Assembly (NCBI GenBank): GCA_045598025.1
Contig: JAZLLH010000047.1
Coordinates: 1 to 18,013, forward strand
Source of the DNA: UBA1195 sp045598025
GTDB taxonomy: Bacteria; Bacteroidota; Bacteroidia; Bacteroidales; WCHB1-69
Length of the DNA: 18,013 nucleotides
Reading direction: 5' to 3'
The first letter of the stretch is position 1. Every line of letters starts with the position of its first letter. The position numbers were made by a program, and so were the translations under genes. Of this stretch, positions 1-6,622 are shown in pieces. The notes beneath the pieces were generated by a model. The model ran no database searches. It saw only the letters and a program-made list of their open reading frames with translations, and had not been told where the DNA came from.

Positions 1-350
1 CCGCCCGAAAAACGGGTGAAATGATAGCGGCTGGTGTCCCCCGCATTTTCCTTAAAGAAACGGGAGCTGGAGGACCCGCCGGACATCCAGATGGTTTCCA
101 GCGTGGAATCGGCTTTCAGACGGTAAAAATTCACATCGATGAAAGACGTCAGGTCCCATGCCGTGAACATCAGATCGAGATAGGACTCTCCCTTCACGTC
201 CAGCCGGTAATAAAAATCCTTACCGAAATCCACACTGTCGGTTGCGGACCATTGTCCGTTGGTCAAGAGCGATGCTGTCTGCCAGCTTTGCTGTGCCCTT
301 GATGGTAAATTTATCGAAAATAATACTAAAAAAAATAATAGTTTTTTCAT
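1..350 (-). CDS. Exported protein of unknown function, N-terminal part only
   Basis: On the minus strand an open frame starts with ATG at 350 and runs off the window's left edge, giving about 116 residues. It begins MKKLLFFLVLFSINLPSRAQQ, a typical Sec signal peptide with probable cleavage near Ala19. The mature part is rich in Ser, Asp and aromatic residues (for example TAWDLTSFIDVNFYRL), in keeping with a beta-rich extracytoplasmic domain. I do not recognise the family and no catalytic motif is visible in this part. It lies 70 bp downstream of hflX on the same strand, with an inverted repeat between them, so it may have its own regulation. The frame is supported by the signal peptide and by the absence of stops over the whole stretch. 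The plus-strand frame in the same place has no comparable features. Confidence 0.72.
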   Translation of the reverse strand, partial: MKKLLFFLVLFSINLPSRAQQSWQTASLLTNGQWSATDSVDFGKDFYYRLDVKGESYLDLMFTAWDLTSFIDVNFYRLKADSTLETIWMSGGSSSSRFFKENAGDTSRYHFTRFSG

Positions 351-383
351 GATTTATATTCTGTTTTTTTCAATGTTACTTAC

Positions 384-402
384 CGATTACGTGTTGTAAT
401 CG
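384..402. promoter_or_regulatory. Perfect 7-bp inverted repeat between hflX and the next gene
   Basis: CGATTAC (384-390), a 5-base spacer GTGTT, then GTAATCG (396-402). The repeat lies in the 70-bp gap after the hflX stop and about 35 bases upstream of the ATG at 350. On the minus strand no T-run follows it, so it is not a convincing terminator for hflX; a short T-run follows on the plus strand only. It could be an operator for the exported protein gene or a weak RNA hairpin. No factor can be assigned. Confidence 0.4.
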
Positions 403-420
403 TTTTCAAACTAGGCATAT

Positions 421-1650
421 TCAGCAGGTCTCTTCGTTTTCGGGAGTGTAGGCGTAGGGGTCGGAAATGTATCGGTAAGGATATATTTCTGCGTAGAGCT
501 TGCGTATTTCATCCCGCATGATTTCCTTCAACTCGTCAATGTTTTCCTGTTTTTTGGCGGATATAAAGACGGTGGGCACTTTGGATTTGGACATCCAGGT
601 GCGTTTCAGGTCATTCAGCGAAATGTTCTCCCGGGTAGCCGGCGTCAGGTCGTCTTCCGCTTTCGGTGTCCAATGGTATTGGTCAATTTTGTTGAACACC
701 AATAAAGTCGGACGGTCTGCAGCACCTAATTCATTCAAGGTCTGTTCCACAACGCGTATCTGTTCCTCAAAATCCGGATGGCTGATATCGACCACATGGA
801 TGAGCAGGTGAGTTTCCCGGACCTCGTCCAAGGTGGATTTGAAGGATTCTACCAAATGATGGGGCAGCTTGCGGATGAAACCGACGGTGTCCGACAGCAG
901 GAAGGGTATGTTTTGGAAGACGACTTTGCGTACGGTCGTGTCCAAAGTAGCGAAGAGCTTGTTTTCGGCAAATACATCGGAATGGCTGAGCAGGTTCATC
1001 AGCGTGGATTTTCCGACATTGGTGTAGCCAACCAGGGCTACCCTTACGAATTGTCCCCTGTTCTGGCGTTGAGTTTGTTTCTGCACATCAATTTTGGCCA
1101 GTTTTTCTTTCAGCAGGCTGATGCGGTCGCGGATGAGTCGGCGGTCGGTTTCGATTTCCTTTTCTCCGGGTCCCCTCATACCGATACCGCCTCTTTGTTT
1201 TTCCAAATGGGTCCACATACGGGTCAAACGGGGCAGGAGGTATTCGTATTGGGCCAGTTCAACCTGTATCTTTGCATGGGCAGTTTGGGCCCGGGTGGAG
1301 AAAATATCTAGGATCAGTCGCGTTCGGTCAATTACTTTGCAACCACTGAGAATGCCTTCCAGGTTGCGGATTTGGGAAGTGCTCAACTCATCGTCGAAAA
1401 CAACGGTGTGAATGTCCTCCCTTTCACTGATGAAGGAGCGTACTTCTTCTATTTTTCCGCTGCCCAGATAGGTGCGGCTGTCGGGATGGTCCAGGTTCTG
1501 GACGAAACGCCGTACCACCCTGCCTCCGGCCGTCTGGACCAGAAAATCAAGCTCGTCCAAGTACTCGTTGGTCCGGTCCATATTCTGTGTGCCGGTGGCC
1601 AGACCAATGATGACGGTCGGCTCTTGCTGTGTATTTTGGGTCGTTTCCAT
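421..1650 (-). CDS. hflX: GTPase HflX
   Basis: HflX is a ribosome-associated GTPase that in other bacteria splits stalled or stress-arrested 70S ribosomes. The protein of 409 residues shows the HflX N-terminal domain, then the glycine-rich linker GGIGMRGPGEKEIETDRR (about 152-170). The TRAFAC G domain follows: G1 VGYTNVGKST (about 208), G3 DTVGFIRKLPHHL, G4 NKID and G5 SAKK. The acidic C-terminal tail ends near PENEETC. The frame stays open upstream to an ATG at 1719. I chose the ATG at 1650 because METTQNTQQEPTVIIGL is where family similarity begins, and the 23 upstream residues (rich in Lys, Arg and Cys) look like untranslated leader. It is divergent from rnz, with about 120 bp between the starts. 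Length is normal for the family. Confidence 0.95.
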   Translation of the reverse strand: METTQNTQQEPTVIIGLATGTQNMDRTNEYLDELDFLVQTAGGRVVRRFVQNLDHPDSRTYLGSGKIEEVRSFISEREDIHTVVFDDELSTSQIRNLEGILSGCKVIDRTRLILDIFSTRAQTAHAKIQVELAQYEYLLPRLTRMWTHLEKQRGGIGMRGPGEKEIETDRRLIRDRISLLKEKLAKIDVQKQTQRQNRGQFVRVALVGYTNVGKSTLMNLLSHSDVFAENKLFATLDTTVRKVVFQNIPFLLSDTVGFIRKLPHHLVESFKSTLDEVRETHLLIHVVDISHPDFEEQIRVVEQTLNELGAADRPTLLVFNKIDQYHWTPKAEDDLTPATRENISLNDLKRTWMSKSKVPTVFISAKKQENIDELKEIMRDEIRKLYAEIYPYRYISDPYAYTPENEETC

Positions 1651-1772
1651 GCCACGTAAATAAAAAATACAACGAATTTGTTTTCTGTTTATTGTTTTTC
1701 TTTTTTCCGATGGAAGCAATAAAACTCATTTTACCTGCGTTTTTTTGATAAAATCAAACCAGATATCGGGAT

Positions 1773-2561
1773 ATGTCGTTTTCTCTCACTGTCATCGGTT
1801 GTGGCTCGGCCACGCCTGTCGGACACCGTCTTTCCAGTGCCTTTGTACTTCGTCACAACCAGCGTTTTTTCTTGATTGATTGCGGTGAATCTACGCAAAT
1901 GCACTTGAAGGACAATCATATCCATATGCAGAAAATCAGCCATATTCTCATCAGCCATCTGCACGGTGACCACTATTTCGGTCTGGTTGGTCTGATATCG
2001 TCCCTGCACCTCTTCGGGCGGAGGAATCCTCTGTATGTGTACGGACCTCCCGAATTGGAACAGATTGTCCGCATGCAGTTGGAAGTCGGGCAGACCGAAC
2101 TTTCCTATCCTCTCCGTTTTGTTGTCACCGGCAGGGACAGCCAGCAGTTGCTGTTTGAAGACAAAACCATGGAAGTGTATTCTTTTCCTCTGGTGCACGG
2201 CATGCATACAACGGGATTTCTGTTTCGGGAAAAGCCTTCGGAAAGGGGAGAGACACCTCCCAAATCCTTCGCTTACTGTTCAGATACGGCATATACGGAA
2301 ACCATACTTCCCTATGTGGAAAATGTGGATGTAATGTACCACGAATCCACTTTTCTGGAATCCGAATCCCGGCTGGCGGAAGAACGTTTTCACAGTACGG
2401 CTCTGCAGGCGGCCCGGCTGGCCCGAAAGGCAGGGGTGAAGCATTTGCTCCTCGGGCATTATTCGGCCCGTTATGCAACTGTGCAGGAATTTTATGACGA
2501 AGCCGTATCTGAATTTCCGGACGTCCGTACCGCTTTCGAAGGGATGGAATGGGTATTCTGA
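1773..2561 (+). CDS. rnz: Ribonuclease Z (tRNA 3'-processing), short form lacking the exosite arm
   Basis: RNase Z is a zinc-dependent metallo-beta-lactamase-fold endonuclease that cuts tRNA precursors after the discriminator base. Zinc ligands are visible: the HxHxDH motif in SHLHGDHYFGL (His62, His64, Asp66, His67), His142, Asp171 (CSDTAY) and His229 (LLLGHYSARY). The family motifs HEST (190-193) and HST (207-209) are present. Its 262 residues are short; long bacterial forms and Bacteroides homologues are near 300. The missing part maps between GFLF (148-151) and FAYCSDT (166-172), where only a short Pro/Glu/Lys-rich linker remains. In B. subtilis RNase Z that position carries the flexible arm (exosite) that grips the tRNA. 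The frame is intact and all catalytic residues remain, so this looks like an in-frame loss rather than decay. The ATG at 1773 places MSFSLTVIGCGSATP at the usual family start. Confidence 0.92.
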   Translation: MSFSLTVIGCGSATPVGHRLSSAFVLRHNQRFFLIDCGESTQMHLKDNHIHMQKISHILISHLHGDHYFGLVGLISSLHLFGRRNPLYVYGPPELEQIVRMQLEVGQTELSYPLRFVVTGRDSQQLLFEDKTMEVYSFPLVHGMHTTGFLFREKPSERGETPPKSFAYCSDTAYTETILPYVENVDVMYHESTFLESESRLAEERFHSTALQAARLARKAGVKHLLLGHYSARYATVQEFYDEAVSEFPDVRTAFEGMEWVF

Positions 2562-2626
2562 GCCCTTCTCTGAGGTAACATGAGGAATTTCAAGAAATTA
2601 ATTCATTGAAAAAATTCATGCCGTTT

Positions 2627-2660
2627 TTTGCCGATATTTCGAAATAAATGCTTACTTTTG
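2627..2660 (+). promoter_or_regulatory. Bacteroidota-type promoter for the coiled-coil/zapA operon
   Basis: A -7 element TACTTTTG at 2653-2660 matches the Bacteroidota consensus TAnnTTTG. A TTTG at 2627-2630 can serve as the -33 element, with 22 bases between them, slightly more than the usual 19-21. The box lies 37 bases upstream of the ATG at 2697, leaving room for a short leader. It matches the core of the tRNA promoter boxes at 8312 and 9702. Confidence 0.65.
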
Positions 2661-2696
2661 CAAAATCGTATTCCAGTATTAGAAATTTCTCTTATC

Positions 2697-2984
2697 ATGC
2701 AAGAACTCAAGGAGTTAACAGAAGATATCCAGAAAAAAAGTTCGAGACTGGTAGAGAAATACCGGAATTCGGTGCGGGAAAATATAAGTTTGAGAAGCAA
2801 AAATAAAGAACTGAGAGATAAGGTTACGACCTTGGAAAAGAAAGTCAACGAACAGTCGGAACAGATCGCGAAGCTTCAGATGCTGGGTCTTTTCGGAGAA
2901 GCAGACAGGCGGGAAGGAGCGAAATTGAAGTTGAATAAACTGGTGCGGGAAATTGATCATTGTCTCCAATTGTTGGAAGAATAA
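2697..2984 (+). CDS. Small coiled-coil protein upstream of zapA
   Basis: The protein has 95 residues and starts MQELKELTEDIQKKSSRLVE. Residues about 1-68 are almost continuous heptad-like helix with alternating Leu/Ile/Val and charged residues (RSKNKELRDKVTTLEKKV), followed by a short second helix ending CLQLLEE. There is no signal peptide and no membrane segment. An in-frame ATG exists at 2628, but it lies upstream of the -7 box at 2653-2660, so the ATG at 2697 is preferred. The gene ends 12 bases before zapA, so the two are almost certainly co-transcribed. By size, coiled-coil character and neighbourhood it resembles ZapB-type division proteins that act with ZapA at the FtsZ ring. That role is inferred from context, because coiled coils give weak family evidence. 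Confidence 0.85.
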   Translation: MQELKELTEDIQKKSSRLVEKYRNSVRENISLRSKNKELRDKVTTLEKKVNEQSEQIAKLQMLGLFGEADRREGAKLKLNKLVREIDHCLQLLEE

Positions 2985-2996
2985 ACAGAACAAGCC

Positions 2997-3308
2997 ATGC
3001 AGGACGAAAAGAAAACCATCACCCTATATGTTGCACAGCAGCCGTTCAAATTGTCGGTCAATGTTTCCCAGGAGGAATTGTACCGCAAAGCGGAACAGCG
3101 CATCAACGTGTATATTCGTCAGCTGGCAGAGAGAAATCATATTACGGACCGTATGGTCCAGATGGGCTATGCCCTGATAAATTTTGCGATAAAAGAAACT
3201 TATTTGACCGATAAGCAAAATTATGTGGACACTAAGTTGAAAGATAATTTGAAAGATTTGCAAAACGTTCTCCAAAACGTATTGAACGAGATGGAGAACG
3301 ATGCGTAA
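2997..3308 (+). CDS. zapA: Cell division protein ZapA
   Basis: ZapA is a small cytosolic protein that crosslinks FtsZ protofilaments at the division site. The 103-residue product has the usual layout. An N-terminal beta-hairpin head (KKTITLYVAQQPFKLSVNV) is followed by the conserved EELYRKAEQRINVYIRQL region, and then a long C-terminal helix (TKLKDNLKDLQNVLQNVLNEM) of the kind that forms the dimer/tetramer coiled coil. Length is typical. It starts 12 bases after the small coiled-coil gene and is followed by a structured noncoding RNA. Bacteroidota ZapA proteins are divergent, but head plus C-terminal coil is clear here. Confidence 0.88.
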   Translation: MQDEKKTITLYVAQQPFKLSVNVSQEELYRKAEQRINVYIRQLAERNHITDRMVQMGYALINFAIKETYLTDKQNYVDTKLKDNLKDLQNVLQNVLNEMENDA

Positions 3309-3344
3309 TACGATCATTGACATTGGATTCGGAATTGATTTAAT

Positions 3345-3535
3345 CCCGCACAAAATCAGATTCGTTTGTTAAACTCAACAAGTAACAAATAATTGGGTGT
3401 TTCTGACGTCCGTAAAGGGGGCCGGAATTCTTAGGAATAGGCGTATGCCGACCGGAAGCTTGAGAGGCGAGGGCATCCATAATCATAATAATTAGGAGTT
3501 TAAGAAGCCTAATTGTGATTTTGGCGGGTTTTTTT
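3345..3535 (+). ncRNA. ssrS: Structured noncoding RNA, probable 6S RNA (SsrS)
   Basis: The 254-base gap between zapA and rny contains an RNA-like rod. The ends pair: CCCGC (3345-3349) with GCGGG (3524-3528), one bulged A, C3351 with G3523, then AAAATCA (3352-3358) with TGATTTT (3516-3522). Seven Ts (3529-3535) follow, so the closing stem doubles as a terminator. Inside, the 3' side of a large internal bubble carries a perfect 7-bp hairpin, AATTAGG (3490-3496) with CCTAATT (3508-3514). An upper stem pairs TGGGTGT (3394-3400) with GCATCCA (3473-3479), and CCGG (3422-3425) with CCGG (3452-3455) closes the apex. A terminal stem, a bubble with a 3'-side hairpin and a long upper arm over about 190 nt is the 6S RNA plan, a decoy of housekeeping RNA polymerase. 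6S RNA also lies next to zapA in E. coli. The RNA is well supported. The 6S name rests on shape and position, and exact ends are uncertain. Confidence 0.68.
3516..3535 (+). terminator. Closing stem and T-run of the 6S-like RNA
   Basis: The 3' strand of the closing stem (3516-3528) is followed directly by seven Ts. It would end the small RNA 28 bases before the rny start codon, so transcription of rny from the zapA promoter must read through it or use another promoter. Confidence 0.6.
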
Positions 3536-3547
3536 GAAATTTTTAAC

Positions 3548-3561
3548 ATATATATATATAT
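3548..3561 (+). repeat. (AT)7 dinucleotide tract abutting the rny start
   Basis: Seven uninterrupted AT units end one base before the rny ATG at 3563, in the place where a ribosome binding site would be. Such tracts are prone to slippage. They also fit the A/T-rich, Shine-Dalgarno-free initiation regions usual in Bacteroidota, so a regulatory effect is only a possibility. Confidence 0.7.
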
Positions 3562-3562
3562 T

Positions 3563-5107
3563 ATGAGTAGTTCTATTGTTATCACCATCTCGGGAGTCGT
3601 CGGCATCGGAATCGGTGTGGCACTGACGTACACCCTGTTCAAAAAAAGTATTCTTGGAAAGAGCCAGCAGCTGCTGAAAGATGCGGCAGAAGAGGCCGAA
3701 CTGATCAAAAAAGATAAAATTTTACAGGCAAAAGAGAAGTTTCTGCAACTGAAGGCCGAACATGAAAAGGTCGTCAATGAGAAGAACAAGAATATTGCTG
3801 CCGCGGAAAACCGCATCAAGCAAAAGGAAACTTCACTGAATCAGAAGCAGGAAAGCCTGCAGCGCAAGCAGACGGAGCTGCAGCAGCAGCAACAGCAGGC
3901 GCAGCAGCATATCGAGGCATTGAAGCGCAAACAGGAAGAGGTTGAAAAGATCCAGCAGCAGCAGATTGAGAAGCTGGAAGCCATTTCCGGGTATTCCAAG
4001 GAAGATGCCAAAAAGGAAATCGTGGAATTGCTGAAGGACGAAGCCCGTTCCGATGCAGCGGGCATGGTCCGTGACATCATTGAGGAAGCCCGTTCTTCGG
4101 CCAATATGGAAGCCAAAAAGGTGCTGATCAAGACAATACAGCGTACGGCTGTCGAAAACACCCACGAGAATTCCGTGTCGGTGTTCAATATTGAAAATGA
4201 GGAGGTGAAAGGCCGCATCATCGGAAGAGAGGGACGTAATATCCGTGCTCTCGAATCCCTGACGGGCGTGGATATCATCATTGATGATTCGCCCGATGCC
4301 ATCATCCTTTCCAGTTTCGATCCCGTCCGTCGTGAAATTGCCCGTCTTTCTTTGAATAAACTGGTGACGGACGGCCGTATACATCCGGCTCGTATTGAAG
4401 AGGTTGTTACCAAAACAAAGAGACAGATTGAACAGGAAATCATAGAAATAGGCAAACGTACCACCATTGATTTGGGTATCCATGGTCTGCATCATGATTT
4501 GGTGAGACTGGTAGGTAAAATGCGGTACCGTTCGTCCTACGGTCAGAATCTTCTGCAGCATTCCAAGGAAGTGGCCAATCTGTGCGCCACCATGGCAGCC
4601 GAACTCGGATTGAATGCAAAACTGGCCAAGCGCGCCGGTCTGTTGCATGATATAGGAAAGGTTCCCGATAACGAGCCGGATGTGCCGCATGCACAGTTGG
4701 GTGCCAATCTGGCAGAAAAATACAAGGAAAAACCCGAGGTCATCAATGCCATTGCCGCACACCATGATGAAGCGGAAATGGATACGTTGATTGCACCCAT
4801 TGTCCAGATTTGTGATGCTATTTCCGGTGCCCGTCCGGGAGCCCGTCGGGAAATCGTGGAAGCCTACATCAAACGTCTGAAGGATCTGGAAGAACTGGCT
4901 TTGTCCTATCCCGGTGTGGTGAAAACCTATGCAATCCAGGCCGGTAGGGAACTGAGAGTCATTGTCGGTTCTGAAAAACTTTCGGATGAACAGGCCGCCC
5001 AGCTGTCCATGGATTTGTCCAAAAAGATTCAGAATGAGATGACTTATCCCGGTCAGATCAAGATTACCGTCGTCCGGGAAACCAGAGCCATCAATTACGC
5101 CAAATAA
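3563..5107 (+). CDS. rny: Ribonuclease Y
   Basis: RNase Y is a membrane-anchored endoribonuclease that starts mRNA decay. The 514-residue protein has the full architecture. An N-terminal membrane helix (SIVITISGVVGIGIGVALTY) comes first, then a long charged coiled coil to about residue 200 with two Gln-rich patches. A KH domain follows with the GRIIGREGRNIRALESLTG loop (about 213-232). The HD phosphohydrolase domain has LLHDIGK (His-Asp near 360) and the downstream AAHHDEAEMD metal-binding region. The ATG at 3563 is chosen because MSSSIVI leads straight into the anchor. The upstream in-frame ATG at 3515 falls inside the small RNA's terminator stem. The symporter gene starts 14 bases after the stop, suggesting co-transcription. 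Confidence 0.96.
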   Translation: MSSSIVITISGVVGIGIGVALTYTLFKKSILGKSQQLLKDAAEEAELIKKDKILQAKEKFLQLKAEHEKVVNEKNKNIAAAENRIKQKETSLNQKQESLQRKQTELQQQQQQAQQHIEALKRKQEEVEKIQQQQIEKLEAISGYSKEDAKKEIVELLKDEARSDAAGMVRDIIEEARSSANMEAKKVLIKTIQRTAVENTHENSVSVFNIENEEVKGRIIGREGRNIRALESLTGVDIIIDDSPDAIILSSFDPVRREIARLSLNKLVTDGRIHPARIEEVVTKTKRQIEQEIIEIGKRTTIDLGIHGLHHDLVRLVGKMRYRSSYGQNLLQHSKEVANLCATMAAELGLNAKLAKRAGLLHDIGKVPDNEPDVPHAQLGANLAEKYKEKPEVINAIAAHHDEAEMDTLIAPIVQICDAISGARPGARREIVEAYIKRLKDLEELALSYPGVVKTYAIQAGRELRVIVGSEKLSDEQAAQLSMDLSKKIQNEMTYPGQIKITVVRETRAINYAK

Positions 5108-5121
5108 CAGACAGAACCCTT

Positions 5122-6621
5122 ATGGCGGGTGTTATTCTGATTTGTTTCGTCGTTTATACGTTGTTGTTGTTTGCCATTATGTATGTTACATCGCGTAAGG
5201 CAGGCAACAACGCGTTTTATACCGGCAACCGCCAGTCTCCTTGGTTTGTGGTCGCTTATGGAATGATAGGTGCATCTCTTTCGGGGGTAACCTTCATGTC
5301 CGTCCCGGGAAGCGTGTACACGGGTCAGTTTACCTATCTGCCCCTGGTGCTCGGGTATGTGGTCGGGTATGTGGTCATTGCTTTTCTGCTGCTTCCCCTG
5401 TATTATCGTCTGAACCTGACCTCCATATACGGATACCTCGCGAATCGGTATGGGGCTGCTTCCCAAAAGACCGGTTCGTTTTTTTTCATACTTTCCCGCC
5501 TCATGGGCTCAGCCTTGAGAATGTATCTGGTGGTTTTTGTCCTGTATGAGTTTGTATTCAAGGACTGGGGCATTCCCTTCTGGGTGCCGGCGCTGATTTT
5601 TATTCTGATTATATTGGCTTATACCTTCAAGGGTGGCATCAAAACCGTTGTGTGGACGGATACCCTGCAAACTACTTTCCTGCTGCTGTCGGCTGCAGTG
5701 ACCATGGTCTGCATAATGAAAAGCCTGCATTTTTCATTGAGTGATTTGCTGGAGGCCTCTGCGCAGGCCGGATATACCAAAATGTTCGAAACGGACTGGA
5801 GCCATCCCCGCTTTTTTGTAAAACAATTGTGCAGCGGGGCCTTTATCACTATTGCCATGACAGGTCTAGATCAGGATATGATGCAGAAAAATCTGAGTTG
5901 CCGCAGTTTGAAGGATGCACAGAAAAATGTGTTGAGTTCGTCCGTGCTTTTCGTGCTGGTGAACATCCTTTTTCTCTGTTTGGGAGCTTCTCTGGTCTGT
6001 TATGCGGAGCAAAGCGGTTTTGCCTTGCCGGTCGATGCTTCCGGAGCCGTGGTCAACGACAAGATTTTTCCGACTATAGCCTTTTCTTTCAGTAAAGTCA
6101 CTGCCGTGGTTTTTGTGATCGGTCTGGTTGCCGCAGGCTATTCCAGTGCAGACGGCACATTGACCGCCCTGACGACCACCTTTTGCTTTGATTTTCTGCA
6201 TTTTGACACCTTACAGCAGCCAGAGGAACGGAAAATCCGTATCAGAAAAGGAGTCCACATCGGTTTTGCCTTGCTCTATCTGCTGATTATCATTCTGTTC
6301 AAGCCTTTCCACAAGGATTCTCTGATCAATACGGTGTTTGCCGTTGCCGGATACACCTACGGCCCTCTTTTGGGCATGTTCGCCTTTGGTTTGTTTACGG
6401 AACGCAGCATAGAAAAGGAGTGGCTGGTTCCTGTTTTTGCCGTGCTCTGTCCGGTGCTCTGTTTCTTGTTGGATCATTATTCCAAGGTGCTGTTCAGAGG
6501 GTATGAATTCGGTTTTGAACTGTTGCTGCTGAACGGTCTGCTGATGTTCTGTTTCTTGTGGCTGTTGAGCCGGAAAAAGGAAAAATCTATTGAGTATTTC
6601 AAAAAACAAAAACAATCATAA
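5122..6621 (+). CDS. Sodium:solute symporter (SSS family)
   Basis: The protein has 499 residues with about 13 hydrophobic segments across its length, typical of the LeuT-fold SSS family (sodium-driven uptake of sugars, amino acids, sialic acid and similar solutes). Family signatures include the early GASLSGVTFMSVPGSVY region, FKGGIKTVVWTDTLQ in the middle, and AAGYSSADGTLTALTTTF later, the region that contributes sodium ligands. A short basic cytoplasmic tail (RKKEKSIEYFKKQKQS) ends it. The substrate cannot be read from the sequence. It starts 14 bases after rny, and the next gene starts one base after its stop (TAA-G-ATG), so translation is probably coupled to the HMA protein. The serine hydrolase further down could supply its substrate, but that is speculative. 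Confidence 0.92.
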   Translation: MAGVILICFVVYTLLLFAIMYVTSRKAGNNAFYTGNRQSPWFVVAYGMIGASLSGVTFMSVPGSVYTGQFTYLPLVLGYVVGYVVIAFLLLPLYYRLNLTSIYGYLANRYGAASQKTGSFFFILSRLMGSALRMYLVVFVLYEFVFKDWGIPFWVPALIFILIILAYTFKGGIKTVVWTDTLQTTFLLLSAAVTMVCIMKSLHFSLSDLLEASAQAGYTKMFETDWSHPRFFVKQLCSGAFITIAMTGLDQDMMQKNLSCRSLKDAQKNVLSSSVLFVLVNILFLCLGASLVCYAEQSGFALPVDASGAVVNDKIFPTIAFSFSKVTAVVFVIGLVAAGYSSADGTLTALTTTFCFDFLHFDTLQQPEERKIRIRKGVHIGFALLYLLIIILFKPFHKDSLINTVFAVAGYTYGPLLGMFAFGLFTERSIEKEWLVPVFAVLCPVLCFLLDHYSKVLFRGYEFGFELLLLNGLLMFCFLWLLSRKKEKSIEYFKKQKQS

Positions 6622-6622
6622 G

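Noticed and set aside
21..302. Plus-strand open frame at the left edge
   Set aside because: The minus strand carries an uninterrupted frame with a clear signal peptide; the plus frame has none.
2579..2608. Nine-codon open frame before the zapA operon
   Set aside because: Too short, upstream of the -7 box, and with no conserved feature.
3317..3344. TTGACA plus TTTAAT, an E. coli-like promoter before the 6S-like RNA
   Set aside because: The spacing is 16 but Bacteroidota sigma uses TTTG/TAnnTTTG; it is probably chance, and it would place the start inside the closing stem.
3833..4765. Minus-strand frame opposite rny with Leu-rich runs
   Set aside because: The Leu runs are the antisense of the CAG-rich Gln codons of the RNase Y coiled coil.
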